Positions 23,413 to 32,566 of a stretch of DNA of 42,460 nt are shown one piece after another; position 1 is the stretch's first letter; every line of letters starts with the position of its first letter. The DNA comes from Atribacterota bacterium (GTDB lineage: Bacteria > Atribacterota > Phoenicimicrobiia > Phoenicimicrobiales > Stramentimicrobiaceae). Below the pieces are notes generated by a model. That model was not told the origin of the DNA. It made no database searches and saw only the letters and a program-made list of their open reading frames with translations. The stretch is from NCBI GenBank assembly GCA_028717805.1, contig JAQUNC010000019.1, forward strand, positions 1-42,460, in the 5' to 3' direction. The position numbers and the translations under genes are program-made.

Positions 23413-24462
23413 TTATGATTCACCCCCCATCTTAGTAAGCGCATAGAGGATTATCCCATTCTGGACTATCATTCTTAGCACTTCAGAGAGATTTCCTTCC
23501 GGGAACATCTGGTTTGCTACCGGTAAAGCAACAGTTAATAGCCCCTGGAATAAAAAAGTTCCTATAATGACGTGTGATATTTTTACCTTGGATGTGGAGG
23601 CTCCTCCGATTAAAACAGCTGCAACGGCAGGGAAAGCCATATAAAGGGGTGCTAAATATAATTGCAGGAAACCAAAACTAAGTGAATATACTATAATACC
23701 AACTGCTCCAATTATTGTTGATAGAATAGTTCCAATAATTCTGTTTTTATCTACATTGATACCGGTTGCTGCAGCAAATTTTGGATTAGCTCCTACTGTA
23801 ACCATTTCAATACCGCTTTTGCTTCTGGAAAAAAGCCATACCAGCCAGCAACACCCGATGAAAAATAGTAATAGCCCAGTTGGTATATATATTCCTCCGA
23901 TATTAAAACCCCATAATCTATTAAGGACCTCTCCAAAAGTTGACTCTAAAGATACCGTAACTCTTAAGCCCTTGCCGATAGGCCATCTCATTTCCGGATG
24001 AGTGAAAGGTAAGGTCACCCACCCTATCTGTAAAAAAGACACAATTGAGAAACCGGTGTAGGTTGCCACCAGCATTTCAGAACCTTTGATTTTATTAAGA
24101 AGAATACCGTATAACCAACCTGATATTATGGCAAAAGGCAAAGAAATAAGCACTGCTGAAATAAAACCATAACCAAGAACTGGCGAAGTCAGCCTAAATT
24201 CAATAGTCATAAGACTACCTAGTAATCCACAAATGATACCAATAGGTAAGGCAAAATTGGGGCCGGTACCACATTGAATAGCCGGCACCATCGCCAGAGC
24301 AAGCACTCCAAACATTCCAAATCTCCTGATTACATCAGAAGCCAGCAAACCTACAGGTAAACCAATAATAACGGCTGTGACACAAATGCCAATAAAAAGT
24401 AGGGTAATAATAAGCCTGGGAAGGCCAATATTGTTGATATATTTTTTGATTAATTCAATCAT
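23413..24462 (-). CDS. ABC transporter permease, BPD_transp_2 type (first)
   Basis: A 349-residue inner-membrane permease of the same superfamily as its neighbour. The motifs VTVGANPKFAAATGINVDKN and AAVLIGGASTSKVKISHVII match the conserved cytoplasmic loop and the penultimate helix of BMP/ribose-type permeases. N-terminal helices contain FGMFGVLALAMVPAIQCGTG. Its ATG overlaps the end of the ATPase gene by eight bases, indicating coupled translation. Confidence 0.9.
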   Translation of the reverse strand: MIELIKKYINNIGLPRLIITLLFIGICVTAVIIGLPVGLLASDVIRRFGMFGVLALAMVPAIQCGTGPNFALPIGIICGLLGSLMTIEFRLTSPVLGYGFISAVLISLPFAIISGWLYGILLNKIKGSEMLVATYTGFSIVSFLQIGWVTLPFTHPEMRWPIGKGLRVTVSLESTFGEVLNRLWGFNIGGIYIPTGLLLFFIGCCWLVWLFSRSKSGIEMVTVGANPKFAAATGINVDKNRIIGTILSTIIGAVGIIVYSLSFGFLQLYLAPLYMAFPAVAAVLIGGASTSKVKISHVIIGTFLFQGLLTVALPVANQMFPEGNLSEVLRMIVQNGIILYALTKMGGES

Positions 24463-26071
24463 TAATCATGGCCTCCTCTTGTTGCATTCTTCTATATTCT
24501 CCTGCCATCATCAGACCAAATTCTCGATCACTGTTGCTAGGTTTAAGTATTCCTTCAACCTTACCATTAGATATAATAGCAATCCTATCACAGATAGATC
24601 GTAGCTCTACCAATTCACTGGAAGTCATTATAATAGTCATACCTAATTCTGTATTTAGTTTAATCAGTAAATCAAGAACCAGTTTTTTTGCACCTATATC
24701 AATACCACGTGTAGGTTCAGAAACAAACAATACTTCAGGATTCAGGGTTAAAGCTCGGGCAACACAAACCTTCTGTTGATTACCTCCACTGAGCTGTCTT
24801 GTTAATTGCTGTGGTCGTATACATCTTATATCTAAATCTCTGATCATTTTATTCGTATATTCTCTTATTTCTTTATTATCTAATTGACTAAAAATCCCGA
24901 ATCTCTTCAAAAATTTACCCTTATTCTGCATAGCGGTAATCACAATATTTAGTTCAAGAGAATGATCCAACAACAATCCCATTCCCCTTCTATCTTCTGA
25001 AACAAAGGCAAGGCCTTTATTTATAGCTCCCCTGGTATTGTTCAAATCTAACTTCTCACCTTTAAAAAACACTTCACCCTTACTGGGATAAAGACCCATA
25101 ATTCCATTGGCAATGCCGACTTTACCCTGTCCGGCAAGTCCGCCAATACCAAAAATTTCACCTTTATAAATACTTAAATCTACCTCATTCACCCTTTCTC
25201 CGGGCATATCAACCTGTAAATTCTTGATTTCCAGAATTACCTCTTTATCTTTATGCTCCCTGGACTGATCAGATTTTCCTTTTAGATCAATTTTTCTTCC
25301 CACCATTATCTCAGCCAGTTCTATTACATCTGTATCCTTTTTTGCCTTGACTGCTACTAGCTCACCATCTCGTAAAACAGTAATATTATCTGCTGCGGAA
25401 ATAACTTCACTCAGCCTATGTGTGATGAAAAGAATAGCTATGCCTGTCTCAGCTAATCTTTTCATGGCTGATATAAGATTACTGGCTTCACTCTCAGCAA
25501 GTACTGCAGTAGGTTCGTCAAATACTAAAAGCTTAATGCCGGTCTTATCAATTTCCCGGGCAATTTCTATAAACTGCATATATCCCACAGGTAGCCCAGC
25601 AATGGTCACCCATTCATCAATATTGAGTCCTACTCTATTAAGGGCTTTTCTGGCATCTTCAGCCATAGCACTGCTATTGAGAGTTTTTAGTCTTTCACTT
25701 TTAAATACTTTACTAATTAAGTTATCCTGGGTAATCTCTCTATTAAGTTTTATGTTTTCGGTAATGGTAAAATTGGGTATGAGCATAAACTCCTGGTGTA
25801 CCATACCAATGCCCATGTTCATTGCTTCAAAGGGTGATTTTATATCTACTTTCTTACTATTAATGTAGACATTACCCGAATATCCACCAGTAGAATGAAT
25901 AACAGGCATGCCAAAAAGTATATTCATCAGGGTAGACTTACCGGCACCATTCTCTCCAATAAGGCCATGGATTTCTCCTTTGTTAACCGATAAATTTACT
26001 CCTTTCAGTACTTTATTGCCATAATACTCTTTCTGGATATTTTTCATCTGCAATACATACTCTTCTGCCAT
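24455..26071 (-). CDS. ABC transporter ATPase with two nucleotide-binding domains
   Basis: A 538-residue double ATPase of the RbsA/MglA/BMP type. The first domain has Walker A GENGAGKST (39-47), a family-typical altered signature LPVGYMQFIEIARE, and Walker B LLVFDEPTAV. The second has a degenerate Walker A (GGLAGQGK, lacking GKT/S), a canonical signature LSGGNQQKV and Walker B VLFVSEPTRGID. This division, with one catalytic and one degenerate site, is normal in the group. It starts 100 bases after the upstream substrate-binding gene, with a terminator-like hairpin between. AAGGTGAT precedes the ATG. Confidence 0.93.
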   Translation of the reverse strand: MAEEYVLQMKNIQKEYYGNKVLKGVNLSVNKGEIHGLIGENGAGKSTLMNILFGMPVIHSTGGYSGNVYINSKKVDIKSPFEAMNMGIGMVHQEFMLIPNFTITENIKLNREITQDNLISKVFKSERLKTLNSSAMAEDARKALNRVGLNIDEWVTIAGLPVGYMQFIEIAREIDKTGIKLLVFDEPTAVLAESEASNLISAMKRLAETGIAILFITHRLSEVISAADNITVLRDGELVAVKAKKDTDVIELAEIMVGRKIDLKGKSDQSREHKDKEVILEIKNLQVDMPGERVNEVDLSIYKGEIFGIGGLAGQGKVGIANGIMGLYPSKGEVFFKGEKLDLNNTRGAINKGLAFVSEDRRGMGLLLDHSLELNIVITAMQNKGKFLKRFGIFSQLDNKEIREYTNKMIRDLDIRCIRPQQLTRQLSGGNQQKVCVARALTLNPEVLFVSEPTRGIDIGAKKLVLDLLIKLNTELGMTIIMTSSELVELRSICDRIAIISNGKVEGILKPSNSDREFGLMMAGEYRRMQQEEAMIND

Positions 26072-26096
26072 TCGGTTATCACCTTCTTATCCAATC

Positions 26097-26131
26097 AAAA
26101 GGTAAGGTTACAAGAAGCAACCTTACCTTTT
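26097..26131 (-). terminator. Hairpin between substrate-binding gene and ATPase
   Basis: AAAAGGTAAGGTT and AACCTTACCTTTT pair perfectly over 13 bases around a nine-base loop, with TTTT completing the 3' arm on the minus strand. Partial termination here would make the periplasmic protein more abundant than the membrane parts, as in many ABC operons. The stem core AAGGTAAGG recurs at 27940-27976 after the second paralogue. Confidence 0.75.
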
Positions 26132-26170
26132 GCTATAAACTTCATTTCTTGACAATCTTAGTATAAGAAA

Positions 26171-27298
26171 TTAAAAAGTAAGGAAATCCATTAGTATTAC
26201 ATAATAATTATCATACTTAACGCCGCCTTCTTCCAGCTGGGTCAGATTAGCATCAACACCGGAATATTCCTTAAATTTCTCCATGAGTATGGGAATATTC
26301 ATTTTTTCTTTGAATTCTCCATGGATCCAGTCCTTAGCATACTCTGCGGAACCCTCAATAAACATCATGGCAACCGGAACTGGCCAGGTAGAAGTCCTTC
26401 CGGTCATTCCCTTTTCTGCCATAATCCTGGTAATCTCCTGGACTACATAATCAATATCTCCCTGTTTATCTGCCGGTATTTCAATACCCAGAGCCGAGGG
26501 AAATCCATGGTAAGGTGAGGGACAGCAGGGCTGTGGGTAGATAGCTCCGGTTGACACCACAGCACTAATCAAAGGCACCTGTTGAGAACAGTTTGTGCTG
26601 AAAAAGGCAGTATCCTTGCCATATTTATCTACCATCCTGGGAACATCTTCCAGTATAAATTGCTGTGAACCTGAAATACCTGCATCACCAGTAGGATCAG
26701 GAGAGGTAGCATCTACGAATTCCAGATCAATCTCTGCACATGTTTTCTTCATTAGTTCTCTTCTACCTGACAGAAGCGGATAAGACATATGCCTGGGGAA
26801 GGAATAATGGACAAATACTTTGGCACCCAGAGCCTTCGCTTGATTGGGGATTGCCACACCCATTCCCATCTCGTCCAGTTGTAATACTATATCGGCTCTG
26901 GTTGATATTACCGGAGGATCTTCCTGAGGCTGTCCGGCAATTATAAGCAGATCATTCCTTATTTCCTTTACGCTGTCTATACCCGGAGCTGTTCCCGGAA
27001 CTGCCTGGCAAATCACTAATGCTTTTAAATCCGGATCGGCAGCCATACTAACTAAATTAGCAATGGTAGTTTCCTGTTCGTCCATAAACTTATCAGGAAA
27101 TGTCATGTGGATTACATGTTCTGATCCATATTTAGCCAGAACATTTTGTGCTGCTCTATACTCTTCTTCATTCTGGGTAACCGTGTTCGTCATAATACCT
27201 ATTTTCCATTTATCCTGTCCCAGAGCAGAAAAGGTCATCACTGATAAAACAATTGCTGTTACTAAAACCAGAACCAAATATTTTCTAAAACTATTCAT
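26171..27298 (-). CDS. DUF3798 periplasmic substrate-binding protein, copy A
   Basis: A 375-residue secreted protein of the DUF3798 family, related to periplasmic sugar/BMP-type binding proteins. Residues 1-27 are a Sec signal peptide ending SALGQ, with no lipobox cysteine. The mature part has GIMTNTVTQNEEEYRAAQNV, SFPRHMSYPLLSGRRELMKK, DATSPDPTGDAGISGSQQFI and PQPCCPSPYHGFPSALGIE. The double cysteine and SPYHGFPSA are shared with copy B. Ligand unknown. It lies directly upstream of the transporter genes and has its own promoter. A ribosome site GGAGG precedes the ATG. Confidence 0.88.
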   Translation of the reverse strand: MNSFRKYLVLVLVTAIVLSVMTFSALGQDKWKIGIMTNTVTQNEEEYRAAQNVLAKYGSEHVIHMTFPDKFMDEQETTIANLVSMAADPDLKALVICQAVPGTAPGIDSVKEIRNDLLIIAGQPQEDPPVISTRADIVLQLDEMGMGVAIPNQAKALGAKVFVHYSFPRHMSYPLLSGRRELMKKTCAEIDLEFVDATSPDPTGDAGISGSQQFILEDVPRMVDKYGKDTAFFSTNCSQQVPLISAVVSTGAIYPQPCCPSPYHGFPSALGIEIPADKQGDIDYVVQEITRIMAEKGMTGRTSTWPVPVAMMFIEGSAEYAKDWIHGEFKEKMNIPILMEKFKEYSGVDANLTQLEEGGVKYDNYYVILMDFLTF

Positions 27299-27762
27299 TT
27301 AATTCCTCCAAATCTATTTTTTAATTTTTTGGGTACTTTAAATCCCTTCTAAAATTTAAAGATAATTAGAAACACAACTATTTTTGATATTACACCCCCT
27401 TATTTTAGATATTATTCTAATTGCTAATTGAATAAAAAGTTATGTTTTAAATATTTAAATTGGAAAAGTTATAAATATTCTATAAAAAATAAAATTGATG
27501 ATTTCTAATTTTTTCATATTGGGGAAGGTTTTTCGGAGTAAATTTTCTTTTTGGTCAGAATTATAGTGGGCTTTAAACCTATAATAACATATGTGCATTA
27601 TTTTATTTGCCTGACTCCCTCTTTTGATTTTTTTATCAACAATTTTAAAATTACTGCTTTAAAATAATATAGACGGCTTTGAATATTTACAAAAGAGTAG
27701 TGCTTCTAAATCTTAAAAAATTTGTTAGGTTTTAAATATTGTATTACTTTAAATATATTTTT
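27299..27762 (-). other. Long untranslated leader of substrate-binding copy A
   Basis: From the predicted start near 27756 to the ATG at 27298 there are about 458 bases with no credible ORF. The first 68 bases before the gene (27299-27366) are identical to those before copy B and can form a small stem (GGG/CCC around an AT palindrome). Further upstream the two leaders diverge. I recognise no riboswitch class here. Confidence 0.4.
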
Positions 27763-27792
27763 ATTATATTCAAAAAAATAATAATTTGTCAA
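27763..27792 (-). promoter_or_regulatory. Promoter of copy A, TTGACA-18-TATAAT
   Basis: Perfect -35 TTGACA (27787-27792) and -10 TATAAT (27763-27768) on the minus strand, 18 bases apart. The bases around it resemble those of the promoter of copy B (CATTGACAA; TTTGAATATAAT), so the promoter was duplicated with the gene. Confidence 0.7.
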
Positions 27793-27939
27793 TGACTGTG
27801 TTATTTATTATCAATTAAAAATTAGTAAGTCAAATCTATTGCCCTTTAATCTAAAATTAAAAATTGAAAGTATTAATGATGGCTTATCATGTCTCTGTTA
27901 TCCCTGTGTACTATTATTTCTCCAGATTCGAAGAAAAGT

Positions 27940-27976
27940 AAAAAGGTAAGGCCGCTTTTTGCAGCCTTACCTTTTT
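27940..27976 (-). terminator. Terminator after substrate-binding copy B
   Basis: AAAAAGGTAAGGC and GCCTTACCTTTTT pair over 13 bases around an 11-base loop, with A/T tracts on both sides. It is located 48 bases after the copy B stop and shares its stem core with the hairpin after copy A. It separates the two paralogues into independent transcripts. Confidence 0.8.
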
Positions 27977-28023
27977 TAAAGCCCTCAGCTGTTATATAGC
28001 TTTATATATCCTGGTTTAAAAGA

Positions 28024-29151
28024 TTAGAAAGTGAGGAAATCTAGTAATACGACAAAATAGTTATCGTAGGAAACTCCGCTCTCTTCCAAAGTCTTTAGAT
28101 TGATATCGACACCAGCGTATTCCTTAAATTTTTCAACCAGTTTTGGTAAAGATACCTTTTCTGTGAATTGGCCTTCAATCCAGGATTTTGCATATTCAGT
28201 GGAACCTTCAATAAACATCATAGCAACCGGTGCTGGCCAGGTAGAAGTCCTTCCGGTCATTCCCTTTTCTGCCATAATCCTGGTAATCTCCTGGACTACA
28301 TAATCAATATCTCCCTGTTTATCTGCCGGTATTTCAATACCCAGAGCCGAGGGAAATCCATGGTAAGGTGAGGGACAGCAGGGCTGTGGGTAGATAGCTC
28401 CGGTTGACACCACGGCACTGATTAGGGGAATCTGCTGCGAGCAGTTTGTGCTGAAAAAGGCAGTATCCTTGCCATATTTATCTACCATCCTGGGAACATC
28501 TTCCAGTATAAATTGTTGAGACCCTGAAATACCTGCATCACCAGTAGGATCAGGAGAGGTAGCATCTACGAATTCCAGACCAATCTCTGCACATGTTTTC
28601 TTTATTAATTCCCTTCTTGCCGAAAGAAGCGGATAAGACATATGCCTGGGGAAGGAATAGTGGACTAACACTTTTGCACCCAGAGCCTTTGCTTGATTGG
28701 GAATTGTAATGCCCATTCCCAGCTCATCAGAAGCAAGTACTAGATCAGCTCTGGCTGATATTACCGGTGGATCTTCATGGGGTACCGCTGTTATAATGAG
28801 AAGATCATCCCTAATCTCCTTTACAGTGTCTATACCAGGTGAAGTTCCCGGAACTGCTTGGCAAATAATTAATGCCTTTACATCCGGATCTGAAGCCATA
28901 CTTACCATATTAGCAATGGTGGTTTCCTGTTCATCCATAAACTTATCCGGGTAAGTCATTACTATTATATGTTCTGATCCATATTTAGCCAGAACATTTT
29001 GTGCTGCCCTGAACTCTTCCTCTCCTTGAGTAACCGTACCAGTCATAATACCTATTTTCCATTTATCCTGTCCCAGAGCAGAAAAGGTCATCACTGATAA
29101 AACAATTGCTGTTACTAAAACCAGAACCAAATATTTTCTAAAACTATTCAT
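28024..29151 (-). CDS. DUF3798 periplasmic substrate-binding protein, copy B
   Basis: A 375-residue paralogue of copy A, with the same first 37 residues including the signal peptide. Long blocks are identical in amino acids and in DNA (for example 28235-28410 against 26382-26557). Other parts differ clearly: GIMTGTVTQGEEEFRAAQNV, LASDELGMGITIPNQAKALG, and the C-terminus KSWIEGQFTEKVSLPKLVEK. Changes sit in the ligand-lobe regions and the tail, so the two may bind different ligands for one transporter. Its promoter and terminator make it a separate unit. A GGAGG ribosome site precedes the ATG. Confidence 0.88.
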   Translation of the reverse strand: MNSFRKYLVLVLVTAIVLSVMTFSALGQDKWKIGIMTGTVTQGEEEFRAAQNVLAKYGSEHIIVMTYPDKFMDEQETTIANMVSMASDPDVKALIICQAVPGTSPGIDTVKEIRDDLLIITAVPHEDPPVISARADLVLASDELGMGITIPNQAKALGAKVLVHYSFPRHMSYPLLSARRELIKKTCAEIGLEFVDATSPDPTGDAGISGSQQFILEDVPRMVDKYGKDTAFFSTNCSQQIPLISAVVSTGAIYPQPCCPSPYHGFPSALGIEIPADKQGDIDYVVQEITRIMAEKGMTGRTSTWPAPVAMMFIEGSTEYAKSWIEGQFTEKVSLPKLVEKFKEYAGVDINLKTLEESGVSYDNYFVVLLDFLTF

Positions 29152-29460
29152 TTAATTCCTCCAAATCTATTTTTTAATTTTTTGGGTACTTTAAATCCCT
29201 TCTAAAATTTAAAGATAACTATAATCTATTAATATTTCTTAAATATCGCACCTCCTTATAATCTTATTCTTTTTCAGAATAACTGCTGCAAAGAGAAGAA
29301 ATGCAAAATGTAGGAATCAAAATAGGTGATTTTTCAATTACCTTTATGTTTTGTATATTTAAAAATTAATAAACAGAGATAATCTATAAAAAGGCCATCA
29401 CTTTTAAGACTAATAAAAATTCAAACAGGTTTTATCTCACGGTTATTCACTTCTGATATA
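29152..29460 (-). other. Leader of substrate-binding copy B
   Basis: About 300 bases between the predicted transcription start (near 29454) and the ATG, without a plausible gene. The 68 bases next to the gene equal those of copy A. An AAGGAGGTG tract at about 29240-29250 looks like a second ribosome site, but no ATG follows it at useful distance. A GTG within it opens only a ten-codon frame. The remaining 29491-29733 is AT-rich and contains only the murD upstream region. Confidence 0.35.
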
Positions 29461-29490
29461 ATTATATTCAAATAATTAATTACTTGTCAA
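29461..29490 (-). promoter_or_regulatory. Promoter of copy B, TTGACA-18-TATAAT
   Basis: TTGACA (29485-29490) and TATAAT (29461-29466) on the minus strand with an 18-base spacer, the same layout as the copy A promoter. Confidence 0.7.
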
Positions 29491-29733
29491 TGACTACTAT
29501 TGTCTCTCTATCTTAAATGCTAAAAAAAGAAAGCTATATAAAGTACTTACTATTATATCTCATGAAACTATTTCTATCATTATTTATATCTCTTCCCTCA
29601 TAAAAAATTATTACCTTATAGTATAAATAATAAATTTTTTAAATATCATGATGAAATTACCAACTAAAATAACTAGAAAAAAATTATTTCTTTTTTTGAT
29701 TGATTTGATATAGTAATATTATTAATAATAGGG

Positions 29734-31161
29734 ATGATTTTAAAGGCAATGAGAAAAGAAATGGATTTGGAAAACAAAAAGATTACCGTAATGGGATTGG
29801 GTTTAAACCAGGGTGGCTTAGGTGTTACTCGGTTTTTAGCAAAATCAGGTGCACATGTTCTGGTGACTGACCTTAAAACAGGATATGAATTACAAGAAAC
29901 ATTGGATAAATTAAAGGAATACAACAATATCCAATTCGTCTTAGGCCAGCATCGAATTCAGGATTTTGTTAATACTGATATGATAATCCAGAATCCAGCA
30001 GTCCCACATAATTCAAAGTATTTACAAGTTGCCAGAACTCATGGTATTCCCATTGAAACGGATTTATCTTTATTTCTTAAAATTTGCCCTTCTCGAAATC
30101 TAATTGCTGTGGGAGGAACAAAGGGTAAAAGCACGGTTACCAATCTAATTTATCATACTTTTTATCAGTCTAAAAAGAATATTGTCCATGCCGGCAATAT
30201 TGGTATTTCTGTATTTGATATATTACCTGAAATTAAATCCAACACAATTGTTTTATTAGAAATTTCCAGCTGGCAGCTGGAAGGTCTTTCTCAAATATCC
30301 TTTCAGCCCCATATTGCCGTTTTAACCAACATTCTACCTGATCACTTAGACAGATATGGCAGTTTTATTGATTATGCTTGTTCTGAAAAATTAATCTACA
30401 AATTTCAGAATCAATCTGACTATCTGATTACCAATCTGGATAATCCTATCACCAGAAATATTGCTCAAGAAACTCCAACAAACATTTTCTGGTTCAGCAC
30501 CAAAAACAAAGTAACTCAAGGAAGTTATCTTGAAGAAGATAGATTAATCTTTAAATCAAAAAATGGATTAACAGAAATTTGCACTATCAGTGATATTCCA
30601 ATCCCCGGTCTTCATAATATTAGTAATATACTGGCTGCTTCAAATATCTTTTTTATCTACAAACTTCCTTTAACTTCCATCCAGGAAGGTATAAAGACCT
30701 TCCCAGGTGTACCAAACCGATTAGAAAAGATTAAAACCTTCCATGGAATTAATTTTTACAATGATACCTGTGCCACAACTCCTGATGCCACTATTGCTGC
30801 TATCCAATCATTAGAAGCAGAACCATTAATCCTGATTCTGGGAGGGAGAGATAAAAAACTAAACTATGATAAGTTGTGCCAGACTATTAAAAGGAAGAAA
30901 AACGTTATTAATATAATGATTTTGCAGCATCCAGCATATAATGCTTCTAAAATCATCTGGAACAATTTCCAAAAACTTAAGCTAAATAATAAAACTGAAC
31001 TCTGTTATTCTATGTCTGAGGCTGTCCAAAAAGCTTATCAGAAGGCAATTCCAGGAACAAACATCATTCTTTCACCGGCAGCTACCAGTTTCGGTATGTT
31101 CTCGAATGAATTTGAAAGAGGGAATTCTTTCCGACTTGCTATTAATAAATTAACCGGTTAA
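29734..31161 (+). CDS. murD: UDP-N-acetylmuramoyl-L-alanine--D-glutamate ligase (MurD)
   Basis: Adds D-glutamate to UDP-MurNAc-L-Ala in peptidoglycan synthesis. The protein, 466-475 residues, has the N-terminal Rossmann-like domain (KKITVMGLGLNQGGLG), the ATP loop GGTKGKST at about 127-134, the Mur ligase motifs EISSWQLEGL and LTNILPDHLDRYGSF, and a C-terminal domain with LILGGRDKKLNYD and SPAATSFGMFSNEFERG. The start is uncertain: ATG at 29734, 29749 or 29761 are possible, and 29761 fits the usual N-terminus best. It is alone on this strand, away from other cell-wall genes except lgt, and converges on the Ntn-hydrolase gene. Confidence 0.88.
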   Translation: MILKAMRKEMDLENKKITVMGLGLNQGGLGVTRFLAKSGAHVLVTDLKTGYELQETLDKLKEYNNIQFVLGQHRIQDFVNTDMIIQNPAVPHNSKYLQVARTHGIPIETDLSLFLKICPSRNLIAVGGTKGKSTVTNLIYHTFYQSKKNIVHAGNIGISVFDILPEIKSNTIVLLEISSWQLEGLSQISFQPHIAVLTNILPDHLDRYGSFIDYACSEKLIYKFQNQSDYLITNLDNPITRNIAQETPTNIFWFSTKNKVTQGSYLEEDRLIFKSKNGLTEICTISDIPIPGLHNISNILAASNIFFIYKLPLTSIQEGIKTFPGVPNRLEKIKTFHGINFYNDTCATTPDATIAAIQSLEAEPLILILGGRDKKLNYDKLCQTIKRKKNVINIMILQHPAYNASKIIWNNFQKLKLNNKTELCYSMSEAVQKAYQKAIPGTNIILSPAATSFGMFSNEFERGNSFRLAINKLTG

Positions 31162-31178
31162 AAATAACTTTTTTACTT

Positions 31179-32126
31179 TTATTCTATTTGAAGATGATCA
31201 TGTACCAAAATCTTCTTTTTACGAATCCATTTAAAACCTTCCTCCGGTGTGATAGTTAGCACTTCAACCAATCCACCTACTCCCGGCAGGTCACCTGGAT
31301 TTGCTTTAATCCCATCTGAAAATCTTTGAATAGCTGAAGTCGTTTCAATCATTAAAGTACAAAAATCAATGGCATCCTGAAGGGTCATGGTTCCCCACTG
31401 AATGACATATTCCAGGTTGTGAAGTTGCTGCCCAATTATTTCTTTGTCGATACTGTTGCCTATCTCTTCCATAAAGGGTAAGTTACCTATTCTTCCATCA
31501 AATCCCAGAACAATCCTGGATACCACATCAGTCTGACCAATCCAGTTCGCCCCATACTCTCTTCCCCTTTCCTTACTATCTCTGTTCTTCTTTTTATCAC
31601 CGGGTATTTGACAGGTAAAAACCTGAAAGGAATCATCACTGTTAATACCGGCAATAATGAAACTGATAGGGTCAATTCTCCCTATTCCGCTCCTGGTATG
31701 ACCATGGGAATCTATATAACGAAAATCAATGAAGGATTCTTTTCTCTTTATTTCTAATACTTTACATTGTTGCAACACCAATTCATTCTTTATGCGCTCC
31801 TCTGCTTGTATTAATTGATTCTGCCAATCATATTTTTCCTCAAATAAATGTATTAACCGGTCAGCATTACTTTCTACCGAGTTTTGATCTACTTGATTTC
31901 TCTGGACAAATTCCTTAATATAACTACCAATGCTCTTTGGTATACCATTCTCGGGCAAAAAAGCCAGTCCGGTAACGGCAATACCAATTTTTCCGCTTAA
32001 CTGTAAAAGTTTTGAGGCATTATCACTACCAATTCTAGCCATGCCTTTACGATTGCGGTATGATTGACGACTATCTGCTGCCAGAACAAGACCTTCTGGA
32101 ATGGTAGCATTAATTGCTAAGGACAT
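31179..32126 (-). CDS. Proteasome-beta-like Ntn hydrolase
   Basis: A 315-residue protein that aligns by eye to proteasome beta subunits. After Met removal, Ser1 would be the N-terminal nucleophile and GLVLAADSR places an Asp at position 17, as in the proteasome. SKLLQLSGKIGIAVTG corresponds to the K33 strand, with a five-residue insertion. ISFIIAGINSDDSFQVFTCQ matches the central strand pair, and TLQDAIDFCTLMIETTSAIQ the long helix. LPGVGGLVEVLTIT matches the last strands. Insertions of tens of residues enlarge it. The second residue is Ser, not Thr, and there is no propeptide. Substrate unknown. It is the last gene of a run behind two membrane proteins. Confidence 0.65.
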   Translation of the reverse strand: MSLAINATIPEGLVLAADSRQSYRNRKGMARIGSDNASKLLQLSGKIGIAVTGLAFLPENGIPKSIGSYIKEFVQRNQVDQNSVESNADRLIHLFEEKYDWQNQLIQAEERIKNELVLQQCKVLEIKRKESFIDFRYIDSHGHTRSGIGRIDPISFIIAGINSDDSFQVFTCQIPGDKKKNRDSKERGREYGANWIGQTDVVSRIVLGFDGRIGNLPFMEEIGNSIDKEIIGQQLHNLEYVIQWGTMTLQDAIDFCTLMIETTSAIQRFSDGIKANPGDLPGVGGLVEVLTITPEEGFKWIRKKKILVHDHLQIE

Positions 32127-32177
32127 TATTTGCTATTCTCCTTTCTTTAGATTTTAAAGAAACTTACCTATTGTATA

Positions 32178-32540
32178 TTATTGCACTTTCTTTCTTCTAT
32201 TGCTTAAGAAAATCCCAGCATACGCACCTATAAGACCTATTAAGCCAAAATAAAGTACCAGGGAAAAAAGATTCCCCCTAATAATAATTTCTGTATAATG
32301 GGCAGCTCTACTACCAAAAAGAGTTATTAGGTTTTGATGCCAGGTATTTTCAGAATAGGAAAAAAGAATCCTACAGAACACTCCACCAATTATTGCTCCC
32401 AAAAAACCAATCACTAAAGCCGGTTCCTTCTTAGCAGCCATAAATCCGGCTAAAGCACCTGAAAGGATAGGGCCAAACAATGGTAAAGTACCCAGTACTG
32501 CAGTAGCAACAATGGTCAGTAATAAAATAATGGTCACCAT
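32178..32540 (-). CDS. Small multi-pass membrane protein, unknown family
   Basis: A 120-residue protein with about four hydrophobic segments: residues 2-22, 24-40 (rich in Gly and Ala), 42-60, and 90-112. It ends in the basic tail SNRRKKVQ. The glycine-rich stretch GPILSGALAGFMAAKKEP is like those of DUF5518-type small membrane proteins, but I cannot assign it. It lies 26 bases after the DUF1461 gene and 51 before the Ntn-hydrolase gene, so these three are probably co-transcribed. Confidence 0.6.
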   Translation of the reverse strand: MVTIILLLTIVATAVLGTLPLFGPILSGALAGFMAAKKEPALVIGFLGAIIGGVFCRILFSYSENTWHQNLITLFGSRAAHYTEIIIRGNLFSLVLYFGLIGLIGAYAGIFLSNRRKKVQ

Positions 32541-32566
32541 AACCTATTCCTGTTCAACATTATTCT

